A stretch of DNA of 64,000 nt, taken from positions 33,006,001 to 33,070,000 of the forward strand of contig JAWZYU010000005.1 of assembly GCA_038380435.1 (NCBI GenBank), given 5' to 3'. This document shows, in pieces, positions 9,751 to 20,008 of this stretch (position 1 is its first letter; each line of letters begins with the position of its first letter). The translations under genes were made by a program, and so were the position numbers. Under the pieces are notes generated by a model. It was not told the origin of the DNA and did not search any database. It saw only the letters and a list, made by a program, of their open reading frames with translations. This DNA comes from Ryuthela nishihirai. Its lineage: Eukaryota > Arthropoda > Arachnida > Araneae > Heptathelidae.

Positions 9751-10360
9751 ATTGGATTGGATTGTTTTACCTCTGAGCGGAACTTTTTGTGCACACCATG
9801 GGCTAAGATGGCCAGGCCACAAGGACCCCGAAGGCTCAGAGAAGGTTGGGGGAGGGGACCCACTGGAACAGCTGTTGGGAGACAGATGGTAGCCTCCCGT
9901 CAAGGCCATCCAGCGTGTTCTTTAACGTGCACAGGGTATGGCTCTCCCGTACACGGGGCCACGGCTTAACGTCCCATCCGACGGACGGCGGCCTTTTCAA
10001 GCCCATCGGTGTCCCCTACTGACCGTGAGCAGGGCGGGGAATTTTGCGGAGATAAATCTCAACGCTGTCCCGTGGCCGAGTGGTTAGCACGCCTGGCTAC
10101 TGATCTAAGGGACCTGGGTTCGAGCCCCGGAATTAGGCATGGATGTGTGTGTCGTTTTTCTGCTGAGGTCCTGCCATCCTCTCAGATCTCCTACTGTGGC
10201 ATATAAACTGACAGACTCCTGTCAGACCTCTGTGGCAAGCAGTTGCTTGAGGGGGTATTTATTTATTTTTATTTTTATTTTTTAACCCAGCTGGGACTCG
10301 TACCTGGGAACTACAGATTACGAGCCTGGCGCACTACCGACTGAGCCACCCCCGCCCCAC
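9751..10360 (-). mobile_element. SINE-B split by a SINE-C
   Basis: A full-length SINE-B on minus is interrupted between its head and body. Its tail-side part is 9751-10067 and its head-side part is 10284-10360. ATAATCCAGG (9741-9750) and ACAATCCAGG (10361-10370) flank the whole as a TSD with one mismatch. Confidence 0.9.
10068..10283 (+). mobile_element. SINE-C inserted in SINE-B
   Basis: Full-length: TCCCGTGGCCGAGTGGTTAG head, GGTTCGAGCCC B box, CTGAGGTCCTGCCATCC, and CTTGAGGGGGTATTTATTTA tail. It lies between AACGCTG and AACCCAGC of the host SINE with no obvious TSD. It dates the SINE-C insertion as later. Confidence 0.9.
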
Positions 10361-10370
10361 ACAATCCAGG

Positions 10371-10788
10371 TTCTACACACTTCGTGACCTGCGTAGGCCA
10401 TGATAATACAAATGGCGGCAACTACTTGATCATTTCAAAACCGTAATTGCAAAAACTGGAAATTACAGTTCGTCTACAAGCACCCTCATTTGCACTCGCC
10501 TGTGCCACACAGAGACAAAGTTTAAGAGATAGAAGAAAAAATAATTTTTTTGTTAAGTTTGGAGAAGAGTCGGAACCGAACAGTTTGGTTCTGGAGTCTT
10601 GCTGTGAAGTTGCCTAGCTGGAGATCGTAAATAGTGGAGGAAAACTTTCTTGGAAACTTGGAGCTTGATTACAAAGTGTGGAGTCTCTAGACGAAAACCG
10701 TAGATGTGGCAGCCCTACCAGCTATTAGAACTTTAATCTTTTCATATCATCTACTAAAACTTTCAACTTATTACTGAAGCAGTGGGAA
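10371..10788. other. unassigned sequence
   Basis: No gene recognised. Poly-purine-rich patches only. Confidence 0.5.
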
Positions 10789-10801
10789 AGCCGGAGATCG
10801 G

Positions 10802-11478
10802 GGGGGGGGGGGGGGGCTCAGTCGGTAGCGCGCCATGCTCGTAATCTGTAGTTCCCAGGTTCGAGTCCCAGCTGGGTCAGCGTTGATATTTATCTCCGCA
10901 AAATTCCCCGCCCTGCCCACGGTCAGTAGGGGACACCGATGGGCTTGGAAAGGCCGCCGTCCGTCGGATGGGACGTTAAGCCGTGACCCCGTGTGCGGGA
11001 GAGCCATACCCTGTGCACGTTAAAGAACACGCTGGATGGCCAACAGCTGTTCCAGTGGGTCCCCTCCCCCAACCTTCTCTGAGCCTTCGGGGTCCATGTG
11101 ACCTGGCCATTTAGTCCGCAAAATTCCCCGCCCTGCCCACGGTCAGTAGGGGACACCGATGGGCTTGGAAAGGCCGCCGTCCGTCGGATGGGACGTTAAG
11201 CCGTGGCCCCGTGTGCAGGAGAGCCATACCCTGTGCACGTTAAAGAACACGCTGGATGGCCTTGACGGGAGGCTACCATCTGTCTCCCAACAGCTGTTCC
11301 AGTGGGTCCCCTCCCCAAACCTTCTCTGAGACTTCGGGGTCCATGTGACCTGGCCATTTAGCCCATGGTGTGCAAAAAAGTGCCGCTCAGAGGTAAAACA
11401 ACCCAACAACAACCCTGGCCATTTAGCCCATGGTGTGCCAAAAAGTGCCGCTCAGAGGTAAACAACCCAACCCAACCC
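10802..11478 (+). mobile_element. SINE-B tandem multimer inside one 13-bp TSD
   Basis: There are three SINE-B segments in a row. Segment 1 (10802-11114) has the head and body but lacks the GACGGGAGGCTACCATCTGT block. Segment 2 (11115-11403) is head-less, from CCGCAAAATTCCCCGCCC to the tail. Segment 3 (about 11416-11478) is only the 3' end. The whole 677 bp is bracketed by AGCCGGAGATCGG at 10789-10801 and 11479-11491. Segment 1 begins with a G homopolymer in place of GGGGCGGGGGTGG. Confidence 0.9.
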
Positions 11479-11491
11479 AGCCGGAGATCGG

Positions 11492-12660
11492 ACCTCTCAG
11501 TGAGCGTGAAGTATCAACCAACCAACCAACCTACCAGCTATTTTCCGCTTCTCTGTTGACTGAAACTCCTGCTGACTGAGCTTTTAACTAGGTAGTGTTC
11601 TAACGAACTTTTAACTTGAACGTCAGTAGCCGAACTTTACTACAAAAAAAAACTAATACATCAAAAACCATTTTCATACATATTGCAACCTGTCATCGCA
11701 TTGACGGAACTTAAAATCTAGAAATATCCATAAATCCTCATTCTGCTTCACCAGGACTCAATCCTATTACTATGCAACTGAGTGTTTAACACTCTGGCTA
11801 TTAGCTACACTTCCATCGAGAAGAGATAAATATTCATTTGAGCTTTTATATAAATATTCATTCGCATTAGGAGCTCTGCAACTTGCATTTGTTTAAGTAG
11901 AAAGTTGTCGTTTTGACAACTTTTAGGCAAGCAATCGGAACTAGAAGATCCTGTTATATAAATATTTGTGTTACACTCTTCTCCATCAACGAAGTGTGAT
12001 GTTAGAGCTTTTCGCAGTGGCACTTCGAGCGAACTAAATACTTCCAATGCTTTAGAAACTCTTGAGCGAGATTAAAATATATTGAAGGATTTCGGAGCAT
12101 GGACTAATGATGGTCGAAAGTGCAGCAGTGAATTCTGTGACAGCATGCACACAAACTCGGATATCTGGAATCTTCCGAGAGGATAAAGACACAAGAGGAG
12201 GGGGGATGTCAAAGTGAATCGGATAAAATGAGGACGATGATGCTGTGAGGGGGGGGGGGGAGAAAAGATAGCGATGCAGTTGATGAAAGCACTTCGGAAG
12301 AGAACCTTGAAAGTGACCTGAAGGCAAAGATGGTGAATGGGAAGGATTATTTGTCGTTTGATAAAAGTTAGAAGTAAATCGTGTTTTAGTTGCTTCTTAA
12401 TATGTTAAAGTTGTTTGGATTTCAAGAAGCTGATTAATGGGATAGGTAAAGTGGTAAATTTAAGAACTGGAAATGTATTCGAGATTGACTAAAGAATGGT
12501 GTACATTTTGGAACGTGATGTCATGTATTATTATCCTTTAATAAAATCTCAAGCTGGAAAGCTCACGCTGGAGAAACGGCCTTTCTCCCAATGAATTATT
12601 TCGAAACTGTAAAAGGTCTTACAATGAAGGTTTGAAGTCCGTGATATTTTTCACTGTTAT
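11492..12660. other. unassigned sequence
   Basis: An (AACC)n microsatellite at 11516-11532 and a G-run at 12248-12259. The open frames at 11805-12047 and 12052-12327 (minus) have no recognisable domains. No gene is supported. Confidence 0.5.
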
Positions 12661-12865
12661 CCCAAGGCCGAATGGTTAGCGCGCTTGGCTACTGATCTAA
12701 GGGACCTGGGTTCGAGCCCCGGGTAAGGCATGGATGTATGTGTCGTTTTCCTGCTGAGGTCCTGCCATCCTCTCAGACCTTCTACTGTGGCATATAAACT
12801 GACAGGCTCCTGTCAGACCTCTGTGGCAAGCAGCTGCTTGAGGGGGTATTTATTTATTTTTATTT
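12661..12865 (+). mobile_element. SINE-C, full length
   Basis: Head CCCAAGGCCGAATGGTTAGC (A box slightly changed), B box GGTTCGAGCCC, and the usual middle and TATTTATTTTTATTT tail. Confidence 0.9.
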
Positions 12866-12998
12866 AATCATAACGGGATGTAAGAGTTGTTTCTGATAAA
12901 CAATTTCTCAACAAATCTCACTGAAACTGGGGAAACAGCGGGAAGACCAAAAAATTGAGCAAGTTCACTTTTCGACAGTTCTCACTCGACAGATCTTT

Positions 12999-13095
12999 GG
13001 TATATTGACAAATGATTGATACATCATGATCTGTGAGAACTGTCGACGCATCGACTGAAACAGTCTCGAGTCTATCACAGAATCCGGAGTTCCCA
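12999..13095 (+). repeat. about 95-bp segment, also present at 13607-13697
   Basis: GTATATTGACAAATGATTGA through CTGTGAGAACTGTCGACGCA to GTCTCGAGTC matches 13607-13697 in the same orientation with scattered differences. Function and family are unknown. Confidence 0.7.
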
Positions 13096-13212
13096 ATTAA
13101 GTTTTTCACTGTTCCTTAACATGTTCTAGTCTTTTAAGATTTCATAATTTTTCTATTTATACAATTGAGCAAGTTAGAAAACGTTTAAGAGCACATTGTA
13201 TTGCCAATAATG

Positions 13213-13494
13213 TGGGGGGGGGGGAGGTCGGGTCAGTGGTCAGCGCATCTGGCAGTTTCCAGGTTCGAGTCCCGCCTGTACCAGGGTTGATATTTATCTC
13301 CGCTAATCTCGACCCTACCCTCAGTCAGAAAGTGAACACCGATGGAATTGAAAAATCCGCCATCCGTCCGATGGAGCGTTAAAGAACACGCTGGATGGCC
13401 TTGACGAGAGGTTTCCATCTGTCCCCTAACAGCTGTCCAGTGGTCTCCCTACTGCTAACTTTCTCTGAGCCTTTGGTGGCCATACCATTTAGTG
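13213..13494 (+). mobile_element. SINE-B, diverged, with internal deletion
   Basis: It begins with a G-run and GGTCAGTGGTCAGCGCATCT, keeps B box GGTTCGAGTCC, then a shortened body (it jumps from GTCCGATGGA to GCGTTAAAGAACACGC) and ends at GGCCATACCATTTAG. Confidence 0.75.
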
Positions 13495-13965
13495 GTGCGG
13501 GGAGTGGTTAGTCGGTAGCGTGCCAGGCTCGTAATCTGCAGTTCCCAGGTTCGAGTCCCAGCTGGCTTTGAGGTTTATCTTCTCAACACTACCCACCCTG
13601 CCCTCGATATATTGACAAATTATTGATATATCATTGGCCTATGAACTGTGAGAACTGTTGACGTATCGACTGCGCAGTCTCATAGTCTCCCGCAGATTCC
13701 GTAAGGGGACACCGATGGACTTGAGAAGGCCGCCGTCCGTCGGATGGGACGTTAAAGCTGTGTCCCCCTGTGCGGGAGAGCCATACCCTGTGCACGTTAA
13801 AGAACACGCTGGATGGCCTTGATAGGAGGCTACCATCTGTCTCTCAACAGCTGTTCCAATGGGTCCCTTCCCCCAACCTTCTCTGAGCCTTCGGAGTCCC
13901 TTGTGACCTTGCCATTTAGCCCATTGTGTGCAAAAAAAGTGCCTCTCAGAGGTAAAACAACGCAA
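13495..13965 (+). mobile_element. SINE-B interrupted by a 91-bp segment
   Basis: Head and start of body are at 13495-13606. The rest (AGGGGACACCGATGGACTTG to GAGGTAAAACAACGCAA) is at 13698-13965. Between them lies the segment shared with 12999-13095. Confidence 0.8.
13607..13697 (+). repeat. copy of the 12999-13095 segment inside SINE-B
   Basis: GATATATTGACAAATTATTG ... GTGAGAACTGTTGACGTATC. It replaces the ACGGTCAG of the SINE, so it arrived by insertion or gene conversion. Confidence 0.7.
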
Positions 13966-13967
13966 TT

Positions 13968-14522
13968 GAAAGTGTTCGAACACTTCCACGTTATTTCAAT
14001 CGAAAGCCACATTCAGAACTTCCAAACTTTTAGAAATAATTTTTTACGGAAGAAATGTGACTGGAGGAGGTCATTTGAAAATCTCCAGATTTTTCAACCA
14101 TCTGTATTTCATATTTGTATAGAGTTATGGAAGCTGAAGAAATTGACACAGCATCGCTGGTCATAATTTGTCTCACGAGTTAATTAAAATACAAGTATTA
14201 ATTGTTACAGACAATCAATTATTAAAATAAATGCATTTTTTTGGAATTGGTGTAATAAAAATGTTTGTTTGGTGTTTTCATTTTAGTTTTCGTTAATTTC
14301 GAAAAATTACGTTTAGGTCGGGAGAAATAGTAAAGTCTGTTGTTAAACGTTTCCGACTTTAAAAATTCTTTAAATTTTGAACAAATATTGTTGAAAATCA
14401 AAAATTAGAGAAATTCGAATGAGATCTTCAATTTCTATTTAGTGAGAGTTTTCGGTTTTTCCTTAAGAAGTTTCGAATGTGACTCTCCATTCGCATATCA
14501 TGGAAATGTCCGAATGTATCTG
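13968..14522. mobile_element. imperfect long inverted-repeat element
   Basis: The left arm (TTCGAACACTTCCACGTTAT ... CCACATTCAGAACTTCC) and the right arm near 14465-14522 (GAATGTGACTCTCCATTCGC, TGGAAATGTCCGAATG) are diverged complements. The interior carries TTTGAACAAATATTGTTGAA (14376-14395), a motif shared with the inverted-repeat elements at 23.3, 28.0 and 56.9 kb. No coding capacity. Confidence 0.55.
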
Positions 14523-14602
14523 GTGAGACCCTGTTCTTTTTCAACCTCAAATTCTGTTTGTCCTCGTATCCCAGCAGGTTCTTATCCTTTTTAAGGATCG
14601 GG

Positions 14603-14975
14603 TTTTGGCTCATGAGGTAGCACACCAGGCTCGTAATCTGCAGTTTCAGGAATCGATTCCCAACTATAAAAACGTTGAGATTTTATCTCACCTAATTCCT
14701 CTTCTGCCCTCTGTTGCAAAGAGGATACCAATGAACTTGGAATCGTTGCAGTCCGTCGGATGGGACAGTAAGCCGTAACACCATGTGCGGGAAACCATAT
14801 CCTGTGCACGTTGAAAGAAACGCATAATGGCCTTGACGGGAGGTTACCATCTGTCTCTTAACAGCTGTCCAGGGGATCCCCAACCTTCTTTGAGCCTTTG
14901 GGGTACTTGTGACTTGACAATTTAACCCCTTGTGCGCATAAAGTACCGCTCAGAAAGAAAACATCTCAGCCCAAA
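14603..14975 (+). mobile_element. old SINE-B
   Basis: TGGCTCATGAGGTAGCACAC head, B-box relic GGAATCGATTCC, body with GTCCGTCGGATGGGACAGTA, and tail CCGCTCAGAAAGAAAACATC. Heavily substituted. Confidence 0.75.
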
Positions 14976-15210
14976 AACCTCGTATTCCATCAGGTTCTTG
15001 GGCTCTTCGGTATTAAAATGCCCATGGAAGCAAGGATGTAATTAATTTTCTTATAATTCTTATAATTAAACCAAAATATTTAACATATATATTCTCAAAA
15101 ATATAAACTTATTGAAATAAAAAACTAGGTATGTTTCATTTCTTAATAGATATCTAGGCGGATTTCTGGTTCATTATCAGATTTGCTTTTAGGAATTACT
15201 CTCCACCTCC

Positions 15211-15539
15211 TGGGGTGGGGGGTGACTCAGTATCTCCGCAAAACTCCCCGCCCTGCCCACGGTCAATAGGGGACACCGATGGGTTTAGAAAGGCCGCCGC
15301 CCGTCGGTTGGGACGTTAAGCCGTGGTTAAGCCGGTGTGCGGGAGAGACATACCCTGTGCACGTGAAAGAACACACTGGATAGCCTTGACGGGAGGCTAC
15401 CATCTGTCTCCCAACAGCTGTACCAGTGGGTCTCCTCCCCCAACCTTCTCTGAGCCTTCGGAGTCCTTATGACCTGGCCATTTCGCCCATGGTATAAAAT
15501 AAAGTGCTGCTCAGAGGTAAAACAACCCAACCCAACCCC
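15211..15539 (+). mobile_element. SINE-B with tRNA-head deletion
   Basis: GGGGTGGGGGGTGACTCAGT joins directly to ATCTCCGCAAAACTCCCCGC, so most of the head including the B box is missing. Body and tail (CAACCCAACCC) are present. Confidence 0.85.
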
Positions 15540-16295
15540 GCCTCCTACAACAAGTCACGCCACACCATTTCTCCGCCTCTACCATTGAAGGCAATATAAA
15601 TGACCATCATCCTGCAAGGCGTTCATTACAAGGAGTTATTTTTAGCCTGGTGTTTAGTCTATGGAGAGAGAGAGGCTTCAACCTGTGCGATGTCATCATT
15701 CCATCCCTCAGCACCATAATAGCTCACTGTGCAAAAAGCTCTGTAAATGGTTAGCTGGTCACATGCATAGTAGTGGCGAAGGACTCGGAATTTCTGTAGA
15801 CTCTCCAGATTGGAGGAAAGGGTACATTCATGTAGCAAAGGAGCCAAAATATCTGTCCTATTGGCTCGTTACCATTTTCTAAAAAAGTCGAATCGTACCA
15901 ACCCAACTACATACACAAGTATCTTATACATGCATCAGTGATAAATTTTTTAATATTCCTCTAAAAGCATGTTAACGTAATCGGAACAAAAAGGAAAACT
16001 CCTTAACATTGAGTCGCTGCCCAAAATATATGGAAATTAGGAAATTGGTATGTTAATAATGAAAGCAAAAGGTTTGTTGCATTAATACTAATCCAGTGTG
16101 TGTGTGGGGGGGGGGGGGTAGCATTTAGGCTTAGCATCTAGTAATACTGACATTTGGATATATCAATATTAAGAATGTTTGATTCTGAAATTGACTGAGA
16201 GCTGGGGGTTTTTTTTTGTTGTTTTATAAACCATTAGAGGCGCTTTCACTTTGTGAGTAATGATGAGGTTAGTCATAGGAGTCGGTTGTTGTTGT
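15540..16295. other. unassigned sequence
   Basis: Two short overlapping open frames on opposite strands (15661-15882 +, 15659-15847 -) without domains. A (TG)n plus G-run at 16096-16119, and (GTT)n at 16284-16301 abutting the SINE-B tail. No gene supported. Confidence 0.5.
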
Positions 16296-16296
16296 T

Positions 16297-16590
16297 GTTG
16301 TTTTATCTCTGAGCGGCACTTTTTTGCACACCATGGGCTAAATGGCCAGGTCACATGGACCCCGAAGGCTCAGAGAAGGTTGGGGGAGGGGACCCACTGG
16401 AACAGCTGTTGGGAGACAGATGGTAACCCCCCGTCAATACCATCCAGCGTGTTCTTTAACGTGCACAGGGTATGGCTCTCCCGCACACGGGACCACGGCT
16501 TAACGTCCCATCCGACGGACGGCGGCCTTTCCAAGCCCATCGGTGTCCCCTACTGACCGTAGGCAGGGCGGGGAATTTTGTGGAGATACA
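16297..16590 (-). mobile_element. SINE-B, cut at the head side
   Basis: Tail (TTTTATCTCTGAGCGGCACT) through body to GGGAATTTTGTGGAGATA, then an abrupt switch to LINE-derived sequence at about 16590. The tail is extended by GTT repeats instead of GGGTTGGGTTG. Confidence 0.85.
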
Positions 16591-16690
16591 AAGGTGTCGG
16601 TATCCACCTTTGAGCAGCATACTGTCCAGTGAACGACTGCGTTGGTTTGGCCATATTGGCTGTATTCATGACTGCAGATTGACGAATAGA
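16591..16690 (+). pseudogene. LINE 3'-coding fragment, same family as 30.4-34 kb
   Basis: Translation gives PPLSSILSSERLRWFGHI and CRLTNRLMKSV, matching the C-terminal part of the LINE at 30398-30989 (QPPLSSILCRERLR, YRLANRVMNSV). It follows directly from a broken SINE-B with no stop between, so a long ORF crossing 16472-16795 is an artefact of the junction. Confidence 0.7.
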
Positions 16691-17063
16691 CTTATGAAGA
16701 GTGTGCCTACAGACCTCTCATCTAGAGCCGGGGGCAAGGAATACGCCCTTATAGGCGCACCTCAACCCCAGCCTCACATGGCAGCAGTCCTATAGAAGGA
16801 AAGCTGACCACCGGAAGAAACCTTACTTTAATCTATTCCCCGGTTTGCAAATGTGCAAGGATATATAGATCCAAGCTCGATCGGCACCCGGGGTGGAGAC
16901 TCTTAGTAAGACCCAGACTTTTGTGAGGGCTCTGGCTTATTAGGAATCAATCCGTTCTGCCGAGCCCTCGAACAGACCACCCAGGTCTCCTGATAGGTGA
17001 GGTCTCCGACGTCGTCACCATCCGACCGGCAATCAAGCCGGCCAGCAGCATCTTCAACCTCGG

Positions 17064-17393
17064 TTGGCTTCAGCAATGCTCCAGCCGGGGACCACCCCAA
17101 CCGGCAAAACCTTGGCAATGCTCCAGCTGGTGCCCACTGCAGCCGGCAAAGCCCTCGGCATGCTCCAGCTGGAGATCATCCCGACCGGCAAAGCCTCAGC
17201 CGGGTTGCTGGGCCCTAGGTCCCCCCACCACGACAAGGTGGTCCCCTATCGGGGGGCGGGGGGGATAAGAGGTAAAACAACCCAACGCTTATTAAAATTG
17301 GCCTGCAAAGGCTTCATGCTGTATCTTAGGATAGATATGTTTGGAGTTATAAATCAAACAGCCTGCTTAAACCTCCTTAGCTCATGGTCGTGA
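17064..17393 (+). other. open frame with three 14-residue repeats
   Basis: An open frame contains AMLQPGTTPTGKTL, AMLQLVPTAAGKAL and GMLQLEIIPTGKAS in tandem (42-bp units at 17074, 17116 and 17158), followed by GLLGPRSPHHDK. Unit length is a multiple of three and the encoded repeats are conserved in character. Upstream sequence (16691-17063) is GC-richer than its surroundings and unassigned. It may be untranslated or coding sequence of an unrecognised retroelement next to the LINE fragment. It runs into a SINE-B tail (GAGGTAAAACAACCCAAC at 17270-17287). Expression is not supported. Confidence 0.3.
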
Positions 17394-17964
17394 GGAGTAG
17401 CTCATGGTCGCTCCCCCCCCCCCCCCGCTTTTTCTTATTTGCATCACTTTCAGAGTGGATTACTGACTCCACCACTGGGTCATGATCACGGGATCTACAA
17501 GATTTTATCCAAAAAGAAACAAAATCAAACTGAAATACCTAAATGCAAAAAGAAAATATTTAAGGATTTCTACAAATCCTTCGAGGAGGGAAATGCTCTG
17601 TAACGGTCAGATGATGGAGTCTGTTCTATCCCCTCCCCACCAGAAGCGAAGGTCAAAGGGTCCTCGGCCCGGATGTGAGAGTGCTCAAGAATGCCTATCG
17701 TTCACTGACAGACACCGGAATCGGCATACGGCCCACTATTGGCCCTGTCACGTGGAAAAGACTCACGTGACCATCCCGAGACAAAGAGCAAAGAAGCCTG
17801 GTCCTTTTGCTTGAGAGTGTACTGCAGGTCGGAGGTCAGACTCCAACCAGGATAAGAATTCGGCTTGTGAGATATCCCAGCCGGGGCCAGTGTTTTTCGG
17901 CCAAGGTTTTTTTGTACGTCTAGGGTAGATAGCCAGCTGTGATTTAGTGTCAGGTGCGAAGCGT
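17394..17964. other. unassigned sequence with C-run
   Basis: A near-duplicate of AGTAGCTCATGGTCG and a C homopolymer at 17412-17426. The open frame 17482-17814 has no recognised domain. No gene supported. Confidence 0.45.
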
Positions 17965-17976
17965 TAGTGAAAGGGC

Positions 17977-18365
17977 TTTTGGGTTGGGTTGTTTTACCTC
18001 TGAGCGGCAATTTTTTGCACGCCATGGGCTAAATGGCCAGGTCACATGGACCCCGAAGGCTCAGAGAATGTTGGGGGAGGGGACCCACTGGAACAGCTGT
18101 TGGGAGGCAGATGGTAGCCCCCCGTCAAGGCATTCAGCGTGTTCTTTAACGTGCACAGGGTATGTCTCTCCCGCACACGGGGCCACGGCTTAACGTCTCA
18201 TCCGACGGACGGAGGCCTTTCCAAGCCCATCGGTGTCCCCTACTGACCGTGGGCAGGGCGGGTAATTTTGCGGAGATAAATCTCAACGCTGACTCAGCTG
18301 GGACTCGAACCTGGGAACTACAGATTACGAGCCTGGCGCGCTACCGGCTGAGCCACCCCCGCCCC
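17977..18365 (-). mobile_element. SINE-B, full length with 12-bp TSD
   Basis: TAGTGAAAGGGC at 17965-17976 and 18366-18377 exactly flanks a 389-bp copy with head, body and tail. The perfect TSD marks a young insertion. Confidence 0.95.
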
Positions 18366-18377
18366 TAGTGAAAGGGC

Positions 18378-18682
18378 GATCTTGTATTATTGTAAATACT
18401 GGTGTTAATAAATGTGTTGTACATATCGTACGGTCTGTTGATAAACTATGAGACCACCCGGCTCGCCAAATTTCCCGACAAGCTTTAGTAGAAGATATTA
18501 GGTACCTTTCGATGCAAATGCTTGGGACGCACGCGCCAATTCAACAAATATCTGACTCCCCACGAAAACACCTCTTATATTCCCAACTGAATGTTTCGCA
18601 GCCCCTAGTTACAGATGTTGGTAAAAGATTAGTATCAAACTTAATAGATTTCAAAGAAACGTTCACTTCTTGAAGTTGAAGT
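18378..18682. other. unassigned sequence
   Basis: Nothing recognised. Confidence 0.5.
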
Positions 18683-18695
18683 CTACTGCTACTCC

Positions 18696-18986
18696 CGCAA
18701 AAATTCCCCGCCCTGCCCACGGTCAATAGGGACACCGATGGGCTTGGAAAGGCCGCCGTCCGTCGGATGGGAGGTTAAGAAGTGGCGCCGTGTGCGAGAG
18801 AGCCATACCCTGTGCACATTAAAGAACACGCTGGATGGCCTTGACGGGAGGCTACCATCTGTCTCCCAATAGCTATTCCAGTGGGTCCCCTCCCCCAACC
18901 TTCTCTGAGTCTTCGGGGTCCATGTGACCTGGCCATTTTGCCCATGGTGTGCAAAAAAGTGCCGACCAGAGGTAAAACAACCCAAC
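18696..18986 (+). mobile_element. SINE-B, 5' truncated, 13-bp TSD
   Basis: It starts at CGCAAAAATTCCCCGCCC and so lacks the tRNA-like head and promoter. CTACTGCTACTCC flanks at 18683-18695 and 18987-18999. Confidence 0.95.
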
Positions 18987-19250
18987 CTACTGCTACTCCA
19001 TTTTGTTTTCTCTTTGTTGACTATTCCCCTTTTGCTTCAGTGACCTTCTTGAGGTTTTATATGCATTGTAAGAGGACAGAGATAATGATAAAACTGAACC
19101 TCATTGAGTTGGAAGTCGATTTACAAAAGAATGATTTTAAGTCAGAAATGAAATTAAAATAATGTGAAGGAGATTGCGGATTCATATTTTATCCGACTCA
19201 AGTGAGTTTCTCCGCTATTTGAATTCTTGATGAAATCGAATAAATTCGTT

Positions 19251-19636
19251 GGGTTGGGTTGTTTTACCTCTGAGCGGCACTTTTTTGCACGCCATGGGCT
19301 AAATGGCCAGGTCACATGGACCCCGAAGGCTCAGAGAAGGTTGGGTGAGGGGACCCACTGGAATAGCTGTTGGGAGACAGATGGTAGCCTCCCGTCAAGG
19401 CCATCCAGCGTGTTCTTTAACGTGCACAGGGTATGGCTCTCCCGCACACGGGGCCACGGCTTAACGTCCCATCCGACGGACGGTGGCCTTTCCAAGTTCA
19501 TCGATGTCCCATACTGACCGTGGGCAGGGCGAAGAATTTTGTGGAGATAAATCTCAACGCTGACCCAGCTGGGACTCGAACCTGGGAACTACAGATTACG
19601 AGCCTGGCGCGCTACCGACTGAGCCATCCCCGCCCT
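19251..19636 (-). mobile_element. SINE-B, full length
   Basis: Complete tail, body and head. No clear TSD seen. Confidence 0.9.
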
Positions 19637-20008
19637 CCTATCTAACCTGCCAAAGAACAGAATGGCAAGCAGATAAGTAAGGAATCTATTTAGCATAATT
19701 TTTTTTTTTTTCATTTCCTTTCTGTTGAGAACCAAAATAAGGAAAATCAACGTCTTGCAATTGAAAAAAAATCACAAGAAGGAACACAACAAAATATAAG
19801 TGAATCCTTGTATGTGGTGCATTACCATTTGCATTTATTCGCAGTTCCTATATTCTGCCTCGAATGATCCGTACACTGATGATCTTTCTTTTAGAAACAA
19901 TATCGGGGACACTGATTTTTAAGGAAAAGATTTATTCACATTTTTAGGCAAATATTGAACAAGAGTCAACTCTTTCTCGATACAACTATTGAGATACGAT
20001 GTAATGTA
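19637..20008. other. unassigned, AT-rich
   Basis: T-run at about 19701-19712. No gene. Confidence 0.5.

Noticed and set aside
16472..16795. A 107-residue plus-strand ORF as a gene
   Set aside because: It is a chimera: its first part is SINE-B and its second is a LINE C-terminal fragment read across a junction.
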